Below, piece after piece: positions 33,906 through 46,316 of a DNA stretch of 64,000 nucleotides. This DNA is from Leptobrachium leishanense (lineage: Eukaryota > Chordata > Amphibia > Anura > Megophryidae). Position 1 is the first letter of the stretch, and the number at the start of each line of letters is the position of its first letter. The notes beneath the pieces were generated by a model. It ran no database searches. It was not told where the DNA came from and saw nothing but the letters and a program-made list of their open reading frames with translations. The translations under genes and the position numbers were made by a program. The stretch lies in assembly GCA_009667805.1 (NCBI GenBank), contig CM019067.1:69644997-69708996 (forward strand), in the 5' to 3' direction.

Positions 33906-35148
33906 AAATTATTTTTTTTTGTGTGTGTGTTATTTTTATTAATGCAGCAATATTGTTCCCATTTTAATTCTGACGTGAACAATTAGGCTAGGGTCAGACT
34001 GAGGCAGTGCGAACGCGCGTTCTGGCGCACATAATCACGGCCGCACTAGCAGCAGATGCCGGGCAATGACAGCCAATATACGAAGTACGGTCGCACAAAA
34101 GTCCGGCCGCGCAACGCAAGTGGAAAATGAACGCATTTTTTCGAGAACGTTAAACCGCTGGTACTGACGTACAGAGTGCGCTGCGGCCGCATAGCAGCGT
34201 GTGTGCGTGATTAGGAGATGTCAGACGCTGCTAGTGTGCGGCCAACATAACGTTCAAACAGCCGGATTTCCCTAGACTTCTTTTCACCCCATCGTCATGA
34301 AATACGTCCAGAATTGCGCATCGTCTGACCACTTAAGCGTATTCCGTGAAAAAATGCATGCGCACGCATCGACGTACATTTTGACGGTGGCCGCAGAAAA
34401 TGCGCTCATCTGTCCCTAGCCTGATGCTGCACTAAAGATTTTTTTCTATGGAGTAAGTTTGTTAAAAATCACGTAATTCCTCCCAAAAGAATGTAGCGAG
34501 TCCCCATTTCTAATTTTTTTAACAAGCGAACCCATAGAAAATATAAACGCAAAGGCTCGGATGATAAAAATGTGAAAAAAAACACTTTACACGCTGTAGA
34601 TGATTAAAAATACAAATTTTATTGCATTTTTTGTTATAATAAACAGGCAGGACATAACGTATACATATAATAATGATATATTATGAATCTGCCGAGTCTG
34701 CCGGAAAGAACGATATATAATTTTTCTGGTTCATATAGTAAAACGTGGCTTCAAATCGCGTGATCCAGCCCCCATGGGGTTAATTCCAGGTACCGTTAGG
34801 AAGGGCAGGCTGTGCCCTTCCAAACGGTGCCTGGATTAACCCCCGCAATGCCGGCAATCGGGAGGGAGAGAGGTCCGAAGGACCTCCCCCCCTCCCTTTC
34901 AGGCGCCTCCTCCGCACATGCGGGGGGGGCGCCTGAATTAGATGTCTTCGCGCCGCCGCGATGACATCTAATTAGCCCGGCGGCGGTTCCGGGTGCTGGG
35001 CTGACATCGAGGATGTCAGCCCGCACCGGGGGGCACAGCGATCGGCCAAAACCCGGCCGATCTCTGGCTCCAAAGGGAGGACGCGCTCAGCGCGTCCTCC
35101 GCAAGGAACGTTACCTGCGGGTGGACGCGCTGAGCGCGTCGGGGTTAA
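33906..35148. mobile_element. piggyBac-like copy iii, internally inverted
   Basis: 33906-34760 resembles the AT-rich half of copy i in plus orientation (gcagcaatattgttcccatt, cataacgtatacatataata, ggcttcaaatcgcg). It then jumps at about 34760 to the GC half in inverted orientation (tgatccagcccccatgggg, matching 31164) and ends with gacgcgctgagcgcgtc at 35140, then ggggttaa. The two halves are therefore joined head to head or the element recombined with copy ii beside it. A Harbinger-like MITE sits at 33986-34421. Confidence 0.65.
33986..34421. mobile_element. Harbinger-like MITE, copy 1
   Basis: 436 bp. The ends are ggctagggtcagac and the diverged ctgtccctagcc; flanking triplets are tta and tga, where the host sequence suggests one mutated copy. 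It is the most diverged of the five copies. Inner sequence (ggccgcactagcagcaga, gtacagagtgcgctgcggcc) matches the others. Confidence 0.75.
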
Positions 35149-35159
35149 AGTAAGTAATA

Positions 35160-35708
35160 TTTTTTTTTTCGATTTATAAAGGATTTTACCAAGAAGGATA
35201 CATTTTTCTTGCTTTCAAGTATGTCCTGGGTTCAAGAACATTGAAATTTTACAGTCGTTACAGAAATACAAAGTAATAAATGCAAGATATTAACACAAAA
35301 CACAAATATACAGATTAACACAAAATAAATAGGTACGAAATATAGTCACTATGTTACATGTTTACAGGTGCATTCTGTATTGAGGTATGGTAATAGAGAT
35401 CTCTTAAGTGACTTTAGACTGGGGGAAGCTTTGATGGCGTCTGGGAGGTTATTCTATAATTGTGGTGCTCTGTAGGAAAATGACGATGGAGCCACTTTCT
35501 TTTTGTATTGTGGTATTGCAAGTAAGGTGCTGGTCCTGGATCGGAGGTTATAGGATGAGGGAACTGCTGGGGGAAGCAGCCTATTCACATCAGGTGGTAG
35601 CTTCCCAGAAAAGCTCTTAAACACCAGGGGTCCTATTACAATCTTCGAGCAAATGTTTGCGCCAGCGCAAAAACGCATTAACGCTAGGGGTAAAACCCTT
35701 TGCGCCAA
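35160..35708 (-). pseudogene. L2-like LINE 3' end: ORF2 C-terminus and 3' UTR
   Basis: On the minus strand, about 35620-35390 encodes SYNLRSRTSTLLAIPQYKKK, then FSYRAPQLWNNLPDAIKAS and SLKSLKRSL, the conserved C-terminal motif of L2/Rex-type ORF2 (APxLWNxLPxxI). The 3' UTR follows down to 35160 and carries the cctgggttcaagaacattg and gtatccttcttggtaaaatc tail also found at 22.2 and 33.6 kb. Upstream domains are missing. The frame extending to 35708 runs into the next repeat, so its start is not real. Confidence 0.75.
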
Positions 35709-36285
35709 ACGTCGTATTACAATGTCAGCGCAACAATGTCAGCCAACACGCGTATTCGTCTACCGCGGGTGAACCTGTGCGAACCCTTTGCGAGCGTACT
35801 GTACTGCATGCGTCCTATACTTAACATTGTGAGCGCAAACGAGAATGAACGCTAGTGCGCGGATGGTATTACAATCTATGCGCAGGATTTAACACATAGC
35901 CTTTGCGGCATAATTTTAGCAACTCCTAAAAGCTGGTGTTAATGGTAAATCTGACCGACGTGGCCGAACCCAAATACACCAGCCCAAAAAAAAAAATGCT
36001 GCAAAGTATAGTTACACATTCTACTCATACCAAACCAATAAAATGGAGAAGTTGTGTGTGTATGTATTATTGCTGCAGCATATATACTCAGATTGACTTT
36101 GGCAGGCGCAAACACTTAACGTGAGATAATTGTGGTTCTTAATTCTGATTGGCTGAGTCGCGTGAAAAAACAGTCCGCACACTGATTTCTGTGCACAACA
36201 TTGCTGCGCGCGCATTTATGCGTGTTCGTTTTACATGCGTTATGGCTCAACGGATGAAAAAATGCGCGAGGATTGTAATTCCAGC
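35627..36285. mobile_element. Non-autonomous TIR element
   Basis: The left end ggtcctattacaatcttcg and the right end gcgcgaggattgtaattcc are imperfect inverted repeats. The interior is rich in gcgc and aacgct words (aaaaacgcattaacgctag), recalling 4618-5348. The minus-strand and plus-strand small frames at 35936-36343 are not convincing. Confidence 0.5.
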
Positions 36286-36716
36286 TGGTCTCAATCTTTA
36301 TCTCTCTCCACCCTCCTTGTACCCAACACACACAGAGATGTAGACTGTCCTTTAACCCACTACTACCCTTCCTCTGATCCAGAAATATAACGCTGTTACC
36401 CACAAGCCACTGGGGGCTGCTGTAATAAAGGATTAACTCCTTGTAAGCAGAAAAACAAGTAAATAGTTTCACTTTATAGAATCCTTCTTCTATAAGACTA
36501 GAGGCTAGTTCCGATTCAGGTGTAAACTTACCACAGCTCTGGTTTAGGTTATACCTGACTCATAATTCCTAAATTTATTAAGCTTAATTATCCCCACTAG
36601 ATTGCCCCTATATAGCCTGCAGGCACTATTACAACCCACCTATTAACTAACGGCTTGATACGCTAGTTTGACTGAGCCGTAAACTTAGCTTGCAACTTGA
36701 CATTAGTGGCTGCTTA
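36286..36716. other. Non-coding stretch
   Basis: No recognisable element between the TIR element and the hAT relic. Confidence 0.4.
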
Positions 36717-36944
36717 CTGTACACCAGTGGTTCCCAAAGTGGGATATAGTCTCCCCTGGTGAGCAGTGCGAAGGCCTAAGGGGCATTCAGACACAAGGGG
36801 TGGCATGTGGGAGTTCAGAGGCAAGGGGGTCTCCAGGGGTGATAAATCCATTTTCAGATATTGAGGTAGTTGGAGTATTGGAGGAAGAGCTAATTGAACT
36901 ACAAATGACTTTACGGTGAAGCCAAAGTTTAAGGAATCGTACCA

Positions 36945-38140
36945 GGAGTTTTGGTTAAAGAAGAACATTTCTAATCACTATCCTGCATTATGGAGAGTAG
37001 TTAAGAAGCTCCTGGTTGCATTTCCAACATCATATTTAGTGTAAGATGGTTTTAGTGTGGTCAGCCTACTTCTCTCTGTTACGTCTTCAGCCCCTACAGT
37101 GCTGCCTGGGGGGTCTGGGCGCTGGTGGCATCGCTGGCTGGCCGGATGCCAAGAGTTAGAGATGGGCAATCGGTGGCTGAGTGGGCGGGGCTTGGCGTGG
37201 TGACGCAGAGCCGCCGGCCTTAAATGCAGGGCGCGAGGATCTGCTCGTCGCCCTGACGTGAGTTATTTTCCCGTATCGCCAGCTGTTATCAGTGTCTGTT
37301 TCAGTGAGACTTTTTGCCTAGTTGCTGACTTGCTAGTACGAGGACCTTGCATACGTTTTTGACCCGGCTTGCCTACTGACTATTCTTACGCTCATTCCCT
37401 TGTGTGTGTATGTTGAATGCTGTGATCACAGAGTATATGCATATGTTATACCGCATGATTTCTGTTTGGGGGTCTGCCCGTCAGGTTGCGAAATCTATCT
37501 ACCGCTCAAGTTGTCCGTTGAGTGCCGCGTCTGGTTACAGCTCTTATCGCAAGGTCTCCGATTGTGGGACTGCACTGCAGGTTGCTAAACTCACTAACCT
37601 CTCAAGCTGCCTGTTTAACACCAAGTCTCAGTACAGATCTCGAAGCACTCTCTCTGATTGTAAGCCTGCCCTGCAGGTTGCTGCATACAGTGAGTATTTT
37701 CTCTATATGGTTGAGAACAAGTATAAGAGTATTACCTCTGTTATATATCCTGGACGTACCATAACCATTATTGGTACCGATCTGAAACATACCAATAATC
37801 ACGTTTTTCTTGTACCAAGTTATGTTCATGTCTCAAGTCACTGTATTTATTTGAATATAGTTAACGTGCTTTCGCTCAGCGACCTCTTGGTCACGAAACC
37901 ATTTGGTGCTGAGTGGTATCTAGAGTTTTGTATTACCTCCCTGGCTTGGGATTCAAGGTATCACAGTCCTTATTGCTTTAAAATTTCGTATCGTGGTAAT
38001 CTGTCCATAAAGATTCAAGCAACGCTGATCTGGGGTGAGCGCCATAGCGCACGTAACACTCTCCAAGCAAAGAAATCGACTCCAGATTACTAAACGTGGA
38101 GATTTAACACTCATGTTGAGTGACATTAAACGGGGAACGG
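36945..38140 (+). pseudogene. hAT transposase C-terminal dimerisation region
   Basis: The plus frame from about 36945 reads FWLKKNISNHYPALWRVVKK, then LLVAFPTSYLV, a stop, DGFSVVS up to the LTR at 37071. It resumes at 38064 with SKQRNRLQITKRGDLTLMLS and DIKRG. This is the hAT C-terminal dimerisation motif (the FPTSYLCE...GFS block followed by KxRNRLxxxxRGDLRLxL). In the family the stop position is occupied by the CE residues. The catalytic part is gone. Only the excised-LTR reading makes sense, which supports the insertion model. Confidence 0.75.
37072..38063 (+). mobile_element. Solo LTR, gypsy-like, 982 bp
   Basis: The LTR is 37077-38058, with perfect 8-bp inverted termini tgttacgt and acgtaaca and a 5-bp target duplication ctctc (37072-37076, 38059-38063). 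A gtggtgacgcagagccgccg followed by ccttaaatgcagg motif parallels the LTR at 57.6 kb (gtgatgacgcggagccgccg, ctttaaat), which suggests plus orientation and a TATA-like promoter. The 229-codon frame at 37404-38093 crosses the LTR boundary and has no family signature, so I do not call it a gene. Confidence 0.85.
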
Positions 38141-38494
38141 ATTAAATTGGGTAACGGGTATCACTTCATCAAGCCCATCCATCACATTAAGAATTTACTA
38201 GTGATGTGCATTACCTGGTTGCTAAATGTGGTATCAAATATTCATGCTCAATGACCATCAGAATTTAGTCAAATACATTTAAAAAACATAATTGGATTTT
38301 GAAGAAATATTCAATTAATTGTTACGGATTTGAATTTTATTGCTATTATCTTCTTTAGTGAGTTGTTGAAAACCACTATTCTGAATAATGATTTTTGTAG
38401 TGCAGTGTAGGGGGTACTGGGCAAATGTTTATAGAGCCCGGGGGGAAGGGGGGACAGTGCCCCAAAAAAGTTTGAGAAACACTGCTGTACATTA

Positions 38495-39600
38495 ATGGTG
38501 CATCACTGCAAATATACTTTGTACAGTAGGCACTAATAATGGCACAGCTTGAGAACAGCAAGCTAATCCTGAAGGCAATACCAGGGGTGTAGTCGGTATG
38601 AATAAGTAGCCCAAAATATTCCAAATTGAGCCACTTATACAGCAGCTTTGTTGGAATTCAGTCAGTATCAGGGAGCCACTATGAGTTATCCACTTGTGCC
38701 TGCCACGTTTTCCCTTAGAGGATCCACAGGTTCAGGCCTAGTTGGTCAACACAAGAATATGCTTCTGGGATGAGCTGATGTTTTCTAGAAAGGAAACAGA
38801 CAGTGAGCAGACACACAAGCAATATGATAGGGGTCAGCATCCTTGCCCCTCACCCAATTGCTTTTGTGCTACATCTCCCATGATGGTCAGATACTTCTTA
38901 CGTTGCAGAGCCTCTTGGGAAATGTAATTCCAAATCATCTGAAGGGCCAAGGTTTTTGTCCCCTGCAATATAATATAATATTTATTTATAAAGTATTTTA
39001 CCAAAAAACTGTGGACTTGAGAGTCACATTTTGGGTTATTTTATAAACTTGCTGCACCTTGAATAGGCTGGAGGTGGCAGAATTTAAAGCCTGCACATGG
39101 CGAGGCGCCAGTTAATCACAGGTGCTTCTGTCTAGACTGGATGTGATTTGTCCATCAGTTAGTTCTTTTAGTAAAATTATAGTAAAGAAATAATCAGGCA
39201 GTTGTAATGAAATACGTAGCAATGGCAACACAAGGGACAGAAGCTAACGTCTGGTTTATTTGCTCTTCATAGACCTGCTATCCATCATCTGCATAACCTG
39301 AACGATATCTGCTATGGATCATTCCGAAATAACAGCAAGTCCAAACTGTATAGTAAATAAAATGGCTAACATCCTTATGAAGGAATACCTCAACGGCCAT
39401 CTGTGAATTGTTATTGGAATTTATAAGAGGAAGTTGTGCCCTCATACCTTGGACTCTATAAATGAGCGCACAACAGTAAATGATCCTGGAATGTCTCCAG
39501 TATACATAGTGATTGCATGAGAACTTTTATAATAAAACCCTTTTGAAGGATATTTTATTATACTTAGAACACCAATACAAAGAACAAATAAAAGACTAAT
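38495..39600. other. Non-coding stretch with a small foldback
   Basis: Within it, about 38847-38975 resembles a common vertebrate foldback repeat (ctacatctcccatgatgg versus cctcttgggaaatgtaatt), followed by a short L2-like tail (ttataaagtattttaccaaa). Otherwise nothing is recognised. Confidence 0.45.
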
Positions 39601-39614
39601 TATGGAATAAATAT

Positions 39615-39845
39615 ATATATATAAGAGATAGAAATGTGCGCAAGGTGCACACAAAGTCCTGATAAAATAGTATTAAATGCTCATTTATTCAGTATAAAAG
39701 TCAACGTTTCAGTCCTCGCAGGGACTTTTCTCAAGGTCTTGACAAAGGTCCCTGCAAGGACTGAAATGTTGACTTTCATACTGAATAAAATGAGCATTTA
39801 ATACTATTTATGAAGACTTTGTGTGCACCTTTTTATCTCTATCGT
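39615..39845. repeat. Large foldback palindrome
   Basis: The arms, about 95 bp long, are near-perfect inverted copies. The left has gatagaaatgtgc, gcacacaaagtcctgat, atagtattaaatgctcattt, attcagtataaaagtcaacg and ttcagtcctcgcagggac. The right has gtccctgcaaggactgaaa through gactttgtgtgcacc and tatctctatc. The loop is about tttctcaaggtcttgacaaa. It looks like a MITE capable of a long hairpin; TA repeats lie on both sides. Confidence 0.85.
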
Positions 39846-39952
39846 ATGAAGTATCGGCTGTGGGGAGCACTGAAGCAAGTACGAATCTTCAATTTGAGTG
39901 CGGGACTTCTTCCTATTTTTGGTATATATATATATATATCATAAACCACATA

Positions 39953-41571
<1,619 letters not shown>

Positions 41572-42064
41572 TATCTTGCTTTATTAATCAAAACAGTCTA
41601 TGTGCCATCGTATGATGGTACGATTGGAAAACTGTCCAAGACAAGAAAAAAATAATCACAATATAGTCATGTAGAAAAAACATTAATAGTATAAAAATAG
41701 TATATTTAAATAGTATAAATTAAAATAAAAAAAATATTAAAAAAATTAAAAACATGTAAAAATAACAAAATATAAGTGCAAGTTCAGTTTTTATTCCTTG
41801 TTCATTCATTTGGTTTTATAAGGACATATACTGGCCTTTTGCACATGATGTGTGCTCCGTGCAGGTACATGGAGTCACTTATTCTTTTGCAAATAGTGGG
41901 AGTGTCTCTATTTTTTGGCACTTCCCACGTGCATGTGAAGCGAGTGTGTCTAGCTTGTTACACATGCAGAATATACACACTGGGACGCTCACACAGTCAA
42001 GTGAAATCGCCATACCAAAAGACGTGCAAGTACAAGGTGGGCACTATTAACATTCATCTACACA
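41572..42064. other. AT-rich non-coding stretch
   Basis: Low-complexity A-rich sequence near 41690-41770. No gene is recognised. Confidence 0.4.
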
Positions 42065-42597
42065 CTATAAACTAGGGATGAGCTGTTCGGTTCGATCAGT
42101 TCGGAGTTCGATTCGAACTTTGGTCGTTCAAAAGTTTGCGAACTTCGAACTTTTTGGGTGTATTCGGCTCGAGTTCGCAAAAAAAATAAATTTGAAAAAA
42201 GTATAAAAAATGCTTAAAAAATACTAAAAAAATCGAGAAATAAAGAGACTCTTTACTGCAGAATATTATAAGCAACGGTTTATTAGATATTGAATTAAAA
42301 ACTAATGTGTACATGGAAAGATTCTCAACTCTAAATGACCTCTGTTCACAAACGGGCATAAACACCAGGTGTTTTTAGTCTGGTCTAATCAATTTGATAC
42401 ATTGTAGACTATACCAAGGTACTGAGGGGGTGGGGTTGTGTCTGCTTCTGATTGAGATTTGAGAAGTGTTAATTTCCCTCCTAAAACTTCCTAATATGCT
42501 GCATTTAACTGCTGTGTGAAAAAAATACAAAATTTCCTCATTGCCCGCTTTTAACATCTAAAGCAGTGTTATTTTTCACGTCGGGATTAAACATTCA

Positions 42598-43378
42598 CAG
42601 GGTTATTCAGAGAGCGGTGAAAAGCAGGAGAATAACTGGAGAATTGAAAATTCTAGGTCAAAATAGCCAAACCAGAAAAATTCTCCCATTTATCTCACTT
42701 TCCAAATCGGCTATTTGGTCTAGATTGTTCTTTTCTCCTGCCAGTTCTCCTGGCTTTCACCTCTCACTCAGGGTTGTTCAGAGAAAGGTGAAAACCAGGA
42801 GAATGGCAGGAAAAGAGAACAATCTGGACCAAATAGCCAATTTGGAAAGTGAGATAAGGCTAGGGTCAGACTAACGCATTTTTCACAGCGACCGTCAAAA
42901 CTTGCGTCCGAACGCATTGCCCTATTTTTCCACGGAATGCGCGAAAACGGTCATACGATGCGCATTTTTGTGCGTGATTTTTTACGGATCCAAACCAGGA
43001 AACTTTGGGTGTCTGGAAGTTATGTTGGCCGGACATGAGCAGGGTCTGATGTCTCCAAATCACGCACACACGCCGCTAGTGGACGCAGCGCACTCTGTAC
43101 GTCCGTACTAGCGGTTCTGCGTTCTTGAAAAAATGCGTTCATTTTCCACTTGCGTTGCGCAGCTGGACTTTCGTGCCACCGTACTTCATATATTGGCCGT
43201 CATTGCCCGTCATTTGCTGCTAGTGCGGCCGTGATTAAGTGCGCCTAAACGCACGTTAAAAATTCGCTAGTCTGACCCTAGCCTAAATGGGAGAATTTTT
43301 CTGGTTTGGCTATTTTGACCTAGAATTTTCCATTCTCCAGTCATTCTCCTGCTCTTCACCGCTCTCTGAATAACACTG
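42598..43378. mobile_element. gggttattc-TIR element nested in hAT copy 3
   Basis: The ends are cagggttattcagagagcgg and ccgctctctgaataacactg. The interior consists of mutually inverted blocks (gcaggagaataactggag, ctaggtcaaaatagcc, ctatttggtctagattg) plus the nested MITE. Flanking triplets are tca and aca. Confidence 0.8.
42858..43283. mobile_element. Harbinger-like MITE, copy 2
   Basis: 426 bp with ends ggctagggtcagactaacgc and cgctagtctgaccctagcc and the 3-bp duplication taa (42855-42857, 43284-43286). Removing it restores gagataaatggg, as the host sequence predicts. TWA target sites of 3 bp point to PIF/Harbinger. Confidence 0.85.
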
Positions 43379-43880
43379 ACAAAAAATCAGTAAACTTTTT
43401 CTGCGTGTCCGAAAATGTCTCCTCTTTTCATACAGACTGCCGCCCCAAGCAGTTGTTTATGGATAGATTAAAGGAAAAGCATTTACCGTCATTTGAAATG
43501 TCATTTTTTTGTTTTTAAGTGTTTCTATACATCCTAGAAATCCGCCACTTTACGGGCAGGTTATGGGGACCTCCTAGGCAGGATATTTGAAGGAATTTTT
43601 CGTTTTTATTTTTAACTCTTATTTCATGGAAAACTCACTGTCCCTTTAAAATGTTTTTTTTAAAACTTTTTGTCCTTGTTTCCTGTCCTCCAGGGCACTA
43701 CCCGGACCCCCATACACCTTTTATGGCAAATATCTAGCATATATGCCCTCTTGGAGGGCACTCTAAAAATCGAACTTTCAGCCCCATTGACTTGTATTGA
43801 GTTCGAGTTCGAACATTTGGAAAGTTCGAGTTCGAATATGAACCGAACTCGGGGGTGTTCGGCTCATCCCTACTATAAAC

Positions 43881-44299
43881 ACACAGCACCAAACCAATAC
43901 ACGACTCACCCCAGGACAATACATTGGTACAGGTGCATTCCATCACTGTTTATTAATAAAATTCTATTTTAATTAAAGATTGCTTTTTGGCTGTTTTTTA
44001 ATTATTTCTATTTCCAGCATTGTATTACGTTTTGGCTTTGAATGTTTGGCTGTTTGTATGTATTGTGGCATTGACACTCTCCTCCATGCAAATCATTAAA
44101 GGATCTATCCAGAAAGTTCTGAATTTCAGCTCACTTTGGCGATTTCATTTTGCCAAAAATACATTGAATTCACTATTTAGCAAATGGTCACTGTATTTTG
44201 CCGATATTGGAGTCACCAAAGCAGTTATCAGACGTTGGTGAAAACTGCCGAATTGCACTGAATTGGTATTGGCGTATTCCATCGAACTGAAAAAAAAAA
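43881..44299. other. Non-coding stretch
   Basis: No element boundary or motif is recognised; the 73-codon frame at 44020-44241 has no signature. Confidence 0.4.
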
Positions 44300-44302
44300 T
44301 AT

Positions 44303-44482
44303 CAGGGTTATTCAGAGAGCGTGAAAAGCAGGAGAATGACTGGAGAATGAAAAATTCTAGGTCAAAATAGCCAAACCAGAAAAATTCTCCCTTTCATCTC
44401 ACTTTCCAAATCAGCTATTTTGACCTAGAATTTTTCTTTCTCCAGTCATTCTCCTGCTTTTCACGCTCTCTGAATAACCCTG
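44303..44482. mobile_element. 180-bp foldback MITE, gggttattc family
   Basis: This is an almost perfect hairpin: cagggttattcagagagcgt on the left is the complement of acgctctctgaataaccctg on the right, continuing through gaaaagcaggagaatgactg. The flanking triplet tat is duplicated (44300-44302, 44483-44485). Confidence 0.9.
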
Positions 44483-44504
44483 TATGTTTCCTATTCTCCT
44501 AATA

Positions 44505-45045
44505 GGGGATTCAATCAATAAAAATGTAGCAAAAATGTGTCTCAATAATAAAAAAAGGCCTTTAAAAAATAATAAAAAGGTCTATTAAAAAATAAAAATG
44601 TCTTTTAAAAAGATAAAAAGCAAGAATATCATCTAAAAAACACAAAAAGTTGTTTTTAAAGAAAATTAAAGAGGGTTTTAGCAAAAATAAAAAGAGTAAA
44701 GAGTCTTAAAAAAAAATAATTTTTTACATTGAAACCTATGGGATTCGCCTGTTTAAACCTGTCAGATTGAAACACTGAAAATCTAGGCTTTTCCCTGGAA
44801 TTTTGTTGCAATTCTGTGAATAAAAGACACAATAGTCTTCTATGGGACAATTTCAGTGCCGTCAAACGCTGCCAAATTGCGTCGAACTGCATCAAATTGC
44901 ACAATATTTATCTGTCAATTTGTCTCTATTTAGTGAATTGACAGCTTTGTAAATAGGTGAATTGACCCGAAAATTGCACCATTTGACGGTGAAATCCACC
45001 GGATAGTACAATTTGCAGCCAATTCTGAGGTTAGTGAATAACCCC
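44505..45045. mobile_element. gggttattc-family element, A-rich interior
   Basis: The ends are ggggattcaatcaat and gttagtgaataacccc, with ta outside each. The interior has A-rich runs (44540-44720) resembling 50680-50870. Moderately diverged. Confidence 0.6.
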
Positions 45046-45169
45046 TATAATGTGACTGGCTTCTGATATCACATGCATTATGTAATTTGTTTTTAGTTGG
45101 CAAAACCCACTGAGGGATTGAAGATTTTGCTGCAATTCCAAGATGGCCGCCTCCATAGTGTAACACAAA

Positions 45170-46090
45170 CAGGGTTATTCAAAGAGATCCGAATTGCTGG
45201 AGAAAGGTAACCGAACGCTGAAATTCAGTGTACGGTTACCTTTCCTGGCCATTCGGCTATTCAGAGACAGGCAATTTGCCAAATCCTGGCGAATTGCCTG
45301 CACATACGGTGACTGTTCGGTGCCTGTTCGAGGGCAGTGAAATCCCCATAGAGAAGCAATGCTTCGTCTATTCAGAGAGCAAAACCCAGCAGTGAAAGGT
45401 TCCCGAATTGCCTTGCCATTCGGTGGTTTAATTCAACAGGTTTATTCAGGCGAATCCCATAGGCTTCAATGTTAAAAATATTCCTGTTTTAATTCAATAC
45501 CTAATAAACCGTTCATTATAATATTCTGCAGTAAAGAGTCAGTTTATTGATAGATTTTTTAGAATATTTTAAGCTTTTTTCAGGATTTTTTTTTTGAAAA
45601 AAATGTCCGATTATTTTTTTATTTTTTTTTAACTTTACTTCTTTTTTCTGTAACAGCCCTTTTTATTATCATTCATTGGACATCACATGTATATTTCAGA
45701 TGTTATTGCTCAGTAGTTTGTTTGCAAACAGCGTTTCCCTTTTCAAACATTCAAGCGTACTGTTTTTCTAATTTATTCACTCCATTCGTCTGCGGTGTCG
45801 GCTTTTTCCGGCGGCTACGCTGCGTGAGATCGGCTCCTGCTCGGGTTTTGCCGGCATTTTTGGCGGGTTAATCCAGATGTTTTTGTGGGCTTCGGTGTGC
45901 GTAATCCCTCGTTTTGCGGTGAGTTTTCGGCGGGTTTGCGGCGACCTTTCCCTGTAGTTGGGGGACCCTGTGGTGCTTGTTGAATACACCGCAGGGTCGC
46001 CGAAATGGGATCGCCAAATCGAACCGAATTGAAAAGAACGAAAAGTCACCGAACGTGCGGTGGCTTTTCGATTCTCTTTGAATAACCCTG
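45170..46090. mobile_element. gggttattc-family element, 921 bp
   Basis: The ends are cagggttattcaaagagatc and gattctctttgaataaccctg; the triplet aaa flanks both sides (45167-45169, 46091-46093). A large inner part shares the ttattcaggcgaatcccata repeat with 33066 and with the hAT copies. The frames at 45777-46101 on the minus strand are artefacts. Confidence 0.75.
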
Positions 46091-46092
46091 AA

Positions 46093-46316
46093 AGTCCTCA
46101 AAGAGTCAATCTTATTAAAGGTTGTTTAGGGAATGTAGCAGTGATTTATATAATTGTTTCAAATATGGCAACAAAAGATTAGGTAAAAAAATATTTTAGT
46201 TCTGAGTTCCAATTCAAAATATAGGAAAAAAACTAATAAAAATTATAATTATATAAAAATGTATATTTACTGTATATAGCTTTACACAACACAGTTCTTA
46301 CTATATATAGTATATG
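46093..46316. other. AT-rich spacer
   Basis: No feature is recognised. It ends in ctatatatagtatatg, directly before the ribozyme-bearing repeat. Confidence 0.5.

Larger units (their letters stand above)
36717..38492 (+). mobile_element. hAT transposon relic, split by a solo LTR
   Basis: The element is 36725-38484. Its ends are cagtggttcccaaa and tttgagaaacactg, the common vertebrate hAT terminus. The 8-bp target duplication differs at one position (ctgtacac 36717-36724, ctgtacat 38485-38492). It retains only the C-terminal coding end of a transposase, and an LTR interrupts it at 37077. Confidence 0.85.
42065..43880. mobile_element. Ac-like hAT copy 3, composite
   Basis: The element is 42073-43872. 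Termini are tagggatgagc and gctcatcccta with a perfect 8-bp target duplication ctataaac (42065-42072, 43873-43880). It carries a gggttattc-TIR element (42598-43378) that itself contains a Harbinger-like MITE (42858-43283). The same nested pair occurs at the equivalent sites in the copy at 51.9-55.6 kb, so it was amplified as a unit. No transposase is present. Confidence 0.92.

Noticed and set aside
37404..38093. 229-codon plus-strand frame
   Set aside because: It begins inside a solo LTR and runs across its 3' boundary into the hAT relic; no domain signature.
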